Assembly (NCBI GenBank): GCA_021807085.1 | Contig: JAKAPM010000007.1 | Location: 1-40,377, forward strand | Length of the DNA: 40,377 bases | Direction of reading: 5' to 3' | Origin: Nanobdellota archaeon | GTDB lineage: Archaea; Nanobdellota; Nanobdellia; Parvarchaeales; Parvarchaeaceae | Part shown: piece after piece, positions 33,313 through 40,377 of the stretch | How the letters are laid out: each line of letters starts with the position of its first letter | Position numbering within the stretch: position 1 is the first letter of the stretch | Position numbers and translations under genes: made by a program | Notes under the pieces: generated by a model | Databases searched by the model: none | Seen by the model: only the letters and a program-made list of their open reading frames with translations | Told to the model about the DNA's origin: nothing

Positions 33313-34674
33313 CTAGGAATAACTCGAGTAAATTTTTTCTGCCTCAGTTTCAAACATCCTGTCGAAATTGTCCCTGGAGAATTCCAGACCCAGATATTTG
33401 GTTATATCAATTGCATCAACAAGGGCGTTGCCTACGCAGGCGCTGGCCCCAGGCGACGGAGTTATATTGAATGTCAACCCCTTCCCCCTTATCTTATCGT
33501 CCCCCACCGCGAATCTTTTTGTCTTTTCATCCAATATCTGCGGCCTTATCCCACCTACGTTTGGGTCGAACTTCAGTTCGTTTATGCGGAGAGTAGGTAC
33601 TATCTTGTTTACCTCGTTTTTTATGAAGCTGCGTTTCCCCACGCCGGGTATGTCATACACCATGTTTTTGGTTATTATCCTCCTTACGTTTTTCTCCATG
33701 AACACATTCTTCAAGCTCGTGAATGTATCCAGGTCGAAATCGAAGGACCTTATATAATCAAGTAGGGTGCCACCCTTGCCTTTTTCGAGTGATAGAGGGA
33801 TCTTTACCGTCGGGCCGTACCTAGTAACGTTCGGATTGTTTATATCCGGATCCGCATGCACGGCGGCGAAAGGTATCCCGCTGTGCTGGAACCTATACAC
33901 TTTTCCGTTCAGCATTCTTCTCGACTCGTAGAATCCGCCCCCTATATCAAGTATCGATAGGTTCTTCTCCAAACCCGCCTTCTTTGCGAAATAAAGGCTG
34001 TAAGTACCGGTTGAGAAGTCGACGAACCTTCCCTTGAACTCCTCGCCGCCATCCGTTCTGACTGTGAAGTAGTCACCGGTTCGCTTGGTTTCAACAACCT
34101 TGTGGTTAAATATTATTTTTATTTCTACCTTAGTGTTCTTTTTAGCGTCTTCTATGAAAGTCTCGGCAAGTTTTCCGAAGTTGACCATGTAACCGTGACC
34201 GCTAGTTATCGCCGATATCTCCTCTGCAGGGTCCCTGCCTGCCGTAATGTTTGGTTCCAGTTTTCCTATTTCCCCCTTATCTATATTCTGGAGCGTTGGA
34301 AACACTTCTCGCAGACCTGATTCGTATATCTTCTTTAGCTGCTCCACTTCCTCGCTGCCGACCGCCAACACCATAGTTGGGCACTGCTCTATGACCTGCT
34401 TTCTGAACCTATCTGGGAGGGACATACAGTACTTTAGAGTAAGGGTTGATATCGTCTTGACTTTTCTGGCCTTATCGAGCGAATAATTGGTTTCTATGTC
34501 GCCAAAGTGCAGAGTCTGGCTGTTGTTTCTGCTGCTCGAATTAAGTGTGGCCACGCCCTCGTATTTTTCTATCAGTAGCACGCTCTTCACGTTCGTAAAC
34601 CTGCTGAGCATGTAAAGGAGGGACGTACCTGTTATACCTGCACCGATTATTATCACATCGAATATGTCTGCCAT
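33313..34674 (-). CDS. FAD-dependent oxidoreductase, malate:quinone oxidoreductase-like
   Basis: DVIIIGAGITGTSLLYMLSRF FAD motif, NSSSRNNSQTLHFGDIETNYSLDKARKVK, TRYGPTVKIPL, GGIRPQ, NITPSPGASACVGNA. Confidence 0.8.
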   Translation of the reverse strand: MADIFDVIIIGAGITGTSLLYMLSRFTNVKSVLLIEKYEGVATLNSSSRNNSQTLHFGDIETNYSLDKARKVKTISTLTLKYCMSLPDRFRKQVIEQCPTMVLAVGSEEVEQLKKIYESGLREVFPTLQNIDKGEIGKLEPNITAGRDPAEEISAITSGHGYMVNFGKLAETFIEDAKKNTKVEIKIIFNHKVVETKRTGDYFTVRTDGGEEFKGRFVDFSTGTYSLYFAKKAGLEKNLSILDIGGGFYESRRMLNGKVYRFQHSGIPFAAVHADPDINNPNVTRYGPTVKIPLSLEKGKGGTLLDYIRSFDFDLDTFTSLKNVFMEKNVRRIITKNMVYDIPGVGKRSFIKNEVNKIVPTLRINELKFDPNVGGIRPQILDEKTKRFAVGDDKIRGKGLTFNITPSPGASACVGNALVDAIDITKYLGLEFSRDNFDRMFETEAEKIYSSYS

Positions 34675-34768
34675 AATATTCTATAGTCCGACCTCAAAAT
34701 AAAGTTTTTGATTGCCTGCCAGAGCACGTAATAGGCACGTATTAATCCTCCGCATTATTTAGAAAAGT

Positions 34769-37700
34769 ATGGCGAATAATTCTTACACTAAAGACATATC
34801 TGATGAAGTGAATCGCCAGTACGAAGTTGTAGGTAAGCTCAAAGAGATTAAAGTCCCAATAGCCGCTGACGTTGCTTCCAGGATTGAAGGGCTCCTGTCT
34901 GTGTTGAACCCGCACCTATTGAACAGCGGTCTGGCTGATTTTATAAGGGAGTCAGAGAAAAAATATTCTCCGAACGACTGGAGGGTGGCTCTCGACATTG
35001 CGATAGCCACTGCGCAGTCGAAGTTCATACAATTCGGTAGCGTCCACGACGCCATAGAGATGGGGATAAGGGTCGGCCTCGCTTACATCACTTCTGCGAT
35101 AGTCTCCGCTCCACTCGAAGGTTTTGTTGGCTTAGAGCTCAAAAAGAGAAAGGACGGTAACGAGTATTTGGCGTGCTACTTCGGCGGCCCAATTCGTGGT
35201 GCGGGCGGTACCGCAGCGGCGTCTGTGGTGGTTATAGCCGACGCACTCAGGGCTGCTTTCGACCTGGGCAAATACGATCCGGACGAACAGGAAATAAGTA
35301 GGGTCAAGGTAGAAGTGACAGACTACAATGATTATGAGGCCAGGCTACAGTACATGCCAAGCCTGGAAGAACTTGATTTTGTGATGCGAAATATCCCGAT
35401 AGAAATCGAAGGGGATCCGACCTCCGACAGGGAAGTGTCGGCGTACAAGAATCTTCCTAGAGTCAAGACAAACAAAATCAGAGGCGGTATGTGCCTAGTT
35501 ATGTGTGAGGGGTTCACCCAAAAGGCTGCTAAAGTTAATAAGACACTCAAGAACATCTCAGACGCCTACAGAATAACCGACGATTTCAAATTTCTTGGGG
35601 AATATCTGAGAATAAAGGAGATGGCGCACACCGAATCGAATAAAACATCAGAGAACAGCGCGAAAGTGTTGCCCAACTACAGGTATCTTGAAGAGCTTGC
35701 GGCTGGAAGGCCCGTGTTTGCCTATCCTCTGACGAGCGGAGGCTTCAGGCTGAGATACGGGCGCAGCCGGACATCAGGTCTGGCCGCCGCATCCGTAAAT
35801 CCCGCTACCAATAGAATACTCTCCGATTTCATAGCTACAGGGTCACAGCTGAGGGTGGAGCTGCCAGGTAAAGCGTGTGCGGTAACGCCGTGCTCCACGA
35901 TAGACGGTCCAATTGTAAAGCTGAAAGACGGAAGCGTCAGGAGGCTGAACACGCTCGACAAGGCAGACGAAGTGTACAAAAATATTTCAGAGATTCTATA
36001 CCTCGGAGATATCCTCTTTAACTACGGCGACTTTTCTGAGCAGGGCCACCTTCTGATGCCTTCACCGTTTGTTGAGGAATGGTGGGATAGAATAGTCGAA
36101 GAGGCTGGCCCGCAGGCTGTGAAAGCTTCGGAGATGGCATCCAGCTTCGGAGATTACCTCGAGCTGTCAGAAAAATATTCGCTGCCATTACATCCAAAAT
36201 TTCTCTATTTCTGGTCGCAGTTGTCGCAACAGCGTCTGAAGGAGTTGCTGGAATACGTTTACACGCACGCACGCGTCGAGATACAGACGTCTATATCTGG
36301 AAAGGAACACAAACTTCTGCATTTGAAATACGACTCGAATGTGAAAAGGACGCTAGAACTGCTAGGTTTGGAGCACTATATGGTGGAGGATATCATAATT
36401 GATAACGCCGATGCCTTTCTCTACACTCTCGGATACGGTAGAAAGAGCTTCGATGAAGCGGTTCTGAAATTTTCGGATGGCACTTCTAACATAGAAGCGC
36501 TGAGCGAAATTAGCGGAGTGGCTATAAAGGATTCCGCAGGTACATTTATAGGTGGTAGGCTTGGAAGACCGGAAAAAGCAAAGATGCGGGAAATGGAGAC
36601 TAATCCGAACGTAATATTTCCTATTGCTAACAACGGCGGCCTGTCGCGTAACATAATCACAGCTGCTGAAAAAGGACAGATAACTGCCGAGTATGCAACG
36701 TTCTTCTGCGACAAATGCAAGAAAGAATCCATATATTCGACCTGCATTTACTGCGGCGGGTCGACCAGCAGGATATATTACTGCAGGACCTGCATGTCGA
36801 AGAGCAGAGAACAAGTGCACCATGGCAAGCCGACTTCGAAAAAATCTAAGACCAAGATAGACCTCAAAGAATACCTCGACAGGGCTTTTGCCAGGCTTGG
36901 CATACAAGATAGGCCTGCAGCGATAAAGGGAGTCAAGGGCGTTTTCAACTCTTCTGGCGACATAGAACCCCTGGAAAAAGGGATACTAAGGTCGGTTTAC
37001 AAACTGAACGTCAACAAGGACGGCACGGTAAGGTTTGACGCTATAGAGGTCCCAATAACCCATTTCAAGCCCAAGGAGATAGAAGTCGGTATAGAACGGC
37101 TGAAGGAATTGGGGTACGACAAGGACATGTACGGAAACGACCTTGTGGACCAGAACCAAGTGCTGCAGCTGAAGCCGCAGGATATAATACTGCCGACGTA
37201 CGGGGACCAGAACGAGAACGCTTCCGACGTATTCTTCAGGGTATCCCAGTTTATAGACGACCTTATGGTGAAATATTACGGCGCTGGTAAGATAATGAAC
37301 GTAAACTCCAAGCAGGATCTGATAGGCAAACTGGTCGTCGGTCTCGCACCACACACTTCCTCCGGCACAGTAGGGAGAATAATAGGGTTCTCTAAGACAC
37401 AGGGCCTGTTCGCGCATCCTTTCTTCCACGCGGCGATGAGGAGAAACTGCGATGGAGACGAAGCAGCTCTTCTTCTGTTGACGGACATGCTCTTGAATTT
37501 CGACAGGGAACTGCTGCCTGACACCCGCGGCGCGAGGTATATGGATTCTCCCCTAGTCATCTCTACAGTCCTAGACGTTAACAGCATAGATTCCGAGGCG
37601 TACAATCTCGACATAGTCAGCAAATATCCAAAGGAGTTTTACGAGGCCACTCTCTCCTATTCCAAACCATCCGACATAAAGATAAAGCAAGTCAAGTCCA

Positions 37701-38191
37701 TACTCAACGAGCCGGACTCGGCGATTTACTTCACGCACGGCACGGACGACATAAACGCAGGGGTCAACGTGTCATCCTACAAGACTCTGGAGACCATGAT
37801 GGAGAAAGTCACGTCGCAGATGGAGCTGCAGAGGAGGATAAGGGCAGTGGATGTGGCGGACACCGCGCGCATAATAATAGAGAAGCACTTCATAAAGGAT
37901 ATAAAAGGAAACCTGAGGCGTTTCGGTACAGAGGAATTCAGGTGCGTGAAGTGCAACGAAAGGTACAAAAGGGCGCCACTCATTGGAAAGTGCAGGAAAT
38001 GCGGAGGGAACCTAGTACTCACTTCGAGCGAGGGAAACGTCAGGAAATACCTCGATGTCTCCCTGGAGATAGCAAACAACTACGACGTACCGGTCTATCT
38101 CAAGAACGAACTAGATCTGATAAAGATAACCCTGGACAGCATATTCGGCGAGAAAGAGAGGATCAAACAGGCGTCGCTGTTGGCTTTCTGA
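34769..38191 (+). CDS. polC: DNA polymerase D large subunit (DP2)
   Basis: 1140 aa; YFGGPIRGAGGTAAASVVVIAD, GVKGVFNSSGDIEPLEKGILR, HPFFHAAMRRNCDGDEAALLLL; Zn fingers CDKCKKESIYSTCIYCGG and CVKCNERYKRAPLIGKCRKCGG. No intein seen. Confidence 0.96.
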   Translation: MANNSYTKDISDEVNRQYEVVGKLKEIKVPIAADVASRIEGLLSVLNPHLLNSGLADFIRESEKKYSPNDWRVALDIAIATAQSKFIQFGSVHDAIEMGIRVGLAYITSAIVSAPLEGFVGLELKKRKDGNEYLACYFGGPIRGAGGTAAASVVVIADALRAAFDLGKYDPDEQEISRVKVEVTDYNDYEARLQYMPSLEELDFVMRNIPIEIEGDPTSDREVSAYKNLPRVKTNKIRGGMCLVMCEGFTQKAAKVNKTLKNISDAYRITDDFKFLGEYLRIKEMAHTESNKTSENSAKVLPNYRYLEELAAGRPVFAYPLTSGGFRLRYGRSRTSGLAAASVNPATNRILSDFIATGSQLRVELPGKACAVTPCSTIDGPIVKLKDGSVRRLNTLDKADEVYKNISEILYLGDILFNYGDFSEQGHLLMPSPFVEEWWDRIVEEAGPQAVKASEMASSFGDYLELSEKYSLPLHPKFLYFWSQLSQQRLKELLEYVYTHARVEIQTSISGKEHKLLHLKYDSNVKRTLELLGLEHYMVEDIIIDNADAFLYTLGYGRKSFDEAVLKFSDGTSNIEALSEISGVAIKDSAGTFIGGRLGRPEKAKMREMETNPNVIFPIANNGGLSRNIITAAEKGQITAEYATFFCDKCKKESIYSTCIYCGGSTSRIYYCRTCMSKSREQVHHGKPTSKKSKTKIDLKEYLDRAFARLGIQDRPAAIKGVKGVFNSSGDIEPLEKGILRSVYKLNVNKDGTVRFDAIEVPITHFKPKEIEVGIERLKELGYDKDMYGNDLVDQNQVLQLKPQDIILPTYGDQNENASDVFFRVSQFIDDLMVKYYGAGKIMNVNSKQDLIGKLVVGLAPHTSSGTVGRIIGFSKTQGLFAHPFFHAAMRRNCDGDEAALLLLTDMLLNFDRELLPDTRGARYMDSPLVISTVLDVNSIDSEAYNLDIVSKYPKEFYEATLSYSKPSDIKIKQVKSILNEPDSAIYFTHGTDDINAGVNVSSYKTLETMMEKVTSQMELQRRIRAVDVADTARIIIEKHFIKDIKGNLRRFGTEEFRCVKCNERYKRAPLIGKCRKCGGNLVLTSSEGNVRKYLDVSLEIANNYDVPVYLKNELDLIKITLDSIFGEKERIKQASLLAF

Positions 38192-38194
38192 ACT

Positions 38195-39280
38195 CTACCT
38201 GAGGTGTTCGAGGCTGTTCTCCAGCTTGTCTATTATATCCTGGAACAGGACCTCTTTGACCATCCCTTCCACCTTTATATTGTATTTTTTCTTCCCGAAA
38301 GCTATCATATTCATCTGGTATTTCCCGGTGACGTCGCGTATCTTCTTTATGTGGAGTTTTATCTTTTTTATCCCCCCAACATTATAGAGCATCGATTCCC
38401 TCTTGTTTATCATGCTCCTTATCATTATTATGAAATCCCAGTCGTAGTCGCCTGACACCTCTATATCTATGCTGTCTCCTATGTTCTTCGCGGCCAGGAG
38501 GTCCAGTATCTTCAGCCTGCTGAGTATTCCTACCGGGCGGTTGTCGTTGTCTATTACAGTGGCTCCTTTTACCTTGGCTGTGAGCATCATCTCAAGGGCT
38601 TTTCTCAGATTGAGGTTGAGGTATATCTTAGGAAGCTCCTTTCTCGCAACCTCCATGACATTGACGTCCTTATAGGAGTAGTCCCTCCTATCCGGGTCCT
38701 TTTTCCCCTTGTTTGTGCTCGTGAGCCTCTTGTTGAAAGTGTAGTTGAATATGTCAGATATCATGACCTCTCCGACCAGCTTCCCGAAATTGTCTATTAT
38801 CGGCAGGCTGTCTATCTTGTTTATCGATGCGAGATTCTGCGCCTTTCCTATAGTATCCTCGGTCCTGAGGATGGGAAACCTCTTTATGACTATATCCTCT
38901 ACCTTTATCTGGTCGAATATCCTGCTGTTTATCAGGAGCTTCAGGACATCGTAATCGGATATTATGCCAACTATTTTCTTGTCTTCGTCAACAACAGGCA
39001 ATGCGCCTACGCCGCTGCTCTGCATCAGCTGTATGGTACGGTTTATCGAATCCCTCTGGTAGACTGCAGGCACTCTCTTGGCCAGCTCGAGCGCTTTCTT
39101 TGCGTGCATGGCGTTGGCGGATATTACGTCGTAATAGAGCAGAAGCCCTGCATATTTCTTGTTTAGGAGAACGGGTATCTCCTTTATGTTCCTAGAATCC
39201 ATCAGGTCCAGCGTTTTGTCTATAGACGCGTTTGCGTCCACGCAAACTACTTTTCTCGTCATTATCTTCGATACGTTCAT
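38195..39280 (-). CDS. Four-CBS-domain protein with HPF/RaiA-like C-terminal segment
   Basis: CBS repeats beginning SKIMTRKVVCVDANASIDKTLDLM; C-terminal KIKLHIKKIRDVTGKYQMNMIAFGKKKYNIKVEGMVKEVLFQDIIDKLENSLEHLR. Confidence 0.85.
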   Translation of the reverse strand: MNVSKIMTRKVVCVDANASIDKTLDLMDSRNIKEIPVLLNKKYAGLLLYYDVISANAMHAKKALELAKRVPAVYQRDSINRTIQLMQSSGVGALPVVDEDKKIVGIISDYDVLKLLINSRIFDQIKVEDIVIKRFPILRTEDTIGKAQNLASINKIDSLPIIDNFGKLVGEVMISDIFNYTFNKRLTSTNKGKKDPDRRDYSYKDVNVMEVARKELPKIYLNLNLRKALEMMLTAKVKGATVIDNDNRPVGILSRLKILDLLAAKNIGDSIDIEVSGDYDWDFIIMIRSMINKRESMLYNVGGIKKIKLHIKKIRDVTGKYQMNMIAFGKKKYNIKVEGMVKEVLFQDIIDKLENSLEHLR

Positions 39281-39298
39281 AAAAACCTCCTTCGCGGT

Positions 39299-39901
39299 CT
39301 ATTCTTTTTCAGTAAGTCTGACTATAGGGGAGAGTATCCCCAAGATTATGTAAGCTAAAAACAGCGCATAAACAGCTATCGACGACGCACTCACAGTTGT
39401 GTTGTTGAAACCAAGATAGCTGAACAGTATCGCGACAGCCAGAGTATTGAACGGCAGGTATACCAGTATACCGATGAAAACGAACATAGAGAAAATCACA
39501 GTGAATATCATCCCTATCCTGACCCTCTCCCTGTTCTTGGACCTCAGGTAGAACGCCGAAATTATCATGAACGTTCCAGCTATTACCATAAGTGGCACGA
39601 GCAGAAGCAGCGCTTCCTGCAGCGACACTGCACCCTGGGACAGTATAGACAGGTAACTCTGTAGCGTCGCGTTGCTCGTGTTCTGCAGCAGGCTGTTCAG
39701 CGCACCCTGGTCGAATGTCACTACGCTCCAGTTACCAACCAGCGCCGTCAATCCGCCTGCTATCGCGGCTATCCCAGACACAAGCGCGAACACGAACGAA
39801 AGAAACTTTACGTTGCGCCATCCTTTCTCATTTTTTGGGGATTCCGCCCTGCGTTCTTCCGCTCCCGCTTTCTTAGATTCGCTCCTTCTTGTTTCCATCA
39901 A
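39299..39901 (-). CDS. Multi-TM membrane protein
   Basis: 200 aa with about four hydrophobic segments (FVFALVSGIAAIAGGLTALVG..., LLLLVPLMVIAGTFMIISAFYL...). Confidence 0.7.
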   Translation of the reverse strand: MMETRRSESKKAGAEERRAESPKNEKGWRNVKFLSFVFALVSGIAAIAGGLTALVGNWSVVTFDQGALNSLLQNTSNATLQSYLSILSQGAVSLQEALLLLVPLMVIAGTFMIISAFYLRSKNRERVRIGMIFTVIFSMFVFIGILVYLPFNTLAVAILFSYLGFNNTTVSASSIAVYALFLAYIILGILSPIVRLTEKE

Positions 39902-39966
39902 CGTTGCCTTGAGGCTAATTTTATATTAGATTTTAAATACCTCGTTGCTTATATACGCTACAGCCA

Positions 39967-40320
39967 TCAGGGATACAGTCTTCTCATCGTCCTCGGAAAA
40001 GGCACAGTGTACATTATGTGCGGAAGCTTGCATATCCACATCACCAACCTGTCTACGCCAAGACCGAATCCTGAATGCGGTATCGCACCGTATCTTCTGA
40101 GGTCTATGTACCATTTGTAGCTGTCCGGATCCAATCCCTCCTCCTTGAGTCTTCTAACCAGAGTCTCCTTATCGTCTACCCTCTGTCCCCCCCCGACTAT
40201 CTCACCATACCCTTCCGGTGCGAGAAGGTCGTTGCACAGGACATGCGTGGGGTCCTCCGGGTCTGGTTTGTGGTAGAACGGTTTGAGTTTGGAAGGATAA
40301 TCCATCGAGAAGAGTGGCAC
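39967..40320 (-). CDS. Asparaginyl-tRNA synthetase-like class II aaRS, C-terminal portion
   Basis: FYHKPDPEDPTHVLCNDLLAPEGYGEIVGGGQR and motif 3 GFGLGVDRLVMWICKLPHIMYTVPFPRTMRRLYP. The 5' part is missing or broken near the window end. Confidence 0.85.
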   Translation of the reverse strand: MPLFSMDYPSKLKPFYHKPDPEDPTHVLCNDLLAPEGYGEIVGGGQRVDDKETLVRRLKEEGLDPDSYKWYIDLRRYGAIPHSGFGLGVDRLVMWICKLPHIMYTVPFPRTMRRLYP

Positions 40321-40377
40321 GTCTCGCTTCGATGTTCCAACACTCTCTTAGTCAGGGCCGGCCTCTGGGCGGGAACC

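Noticed and set aside
34769-38191. Possible intein in PolD large subunit
   Set aside because: The 1140-aa reading is continuous through conserved blocks without intein-like splice motifs.
1-40377. CRISPR arrays, rRNA genes or a known multi-gene defence island
   Set aside because: No regularly spaced direct repeats, no rRNA-like stretches and no Cas or restriction-modification gene sets seen; the PD-(D/E)XK-like protein at 23267 stands alone.

Overview
The window is gene-dense archaeal DNA. It carries archaeal informational genes: Rpo7, Spt4, S24e, S27ae, rps2-enolase, PCNA, PolD large subunit, Pth2, EF-1beta with its Zn-ribbon partner, ValRS, SerRS and an AsnRS fragment. Small overlapping genes, ATA-rich codon usage and several DPANN-style membrane proteins suggest a DPANN/Micrarchaeota-like lineage, but that is inference. 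Three tRNA genes are visible: an intron-containing tRNA-Arg(UCG), tRNA-Gly(GCC) and tRNA-Val(GAC). The best candidate for something undescribed is a ~1.53 kb AT-rich insertion (about 9553-11080) immediately 3' of the intron-bearing tRNA-Arg. It has 25-nt imperfect terminal inverted repeats (22/25), flanking 10-13 bp direct repeats and no visible transposase or Cas1. It carries a methyltransferase, a 94-aa ORF and a 56-aa ORF that is absent from the supplied track. Other points of interest are a tandem trio of paralogous membrane proteins with a shared promoter motif, a double metallophosphoesterase protein, an HTH plus S-layer-like fusion, a CBS protein with an HPF-like tail, a compact tRNA thiolation operon, and a small gene apparently broken by a one-base frameshift.
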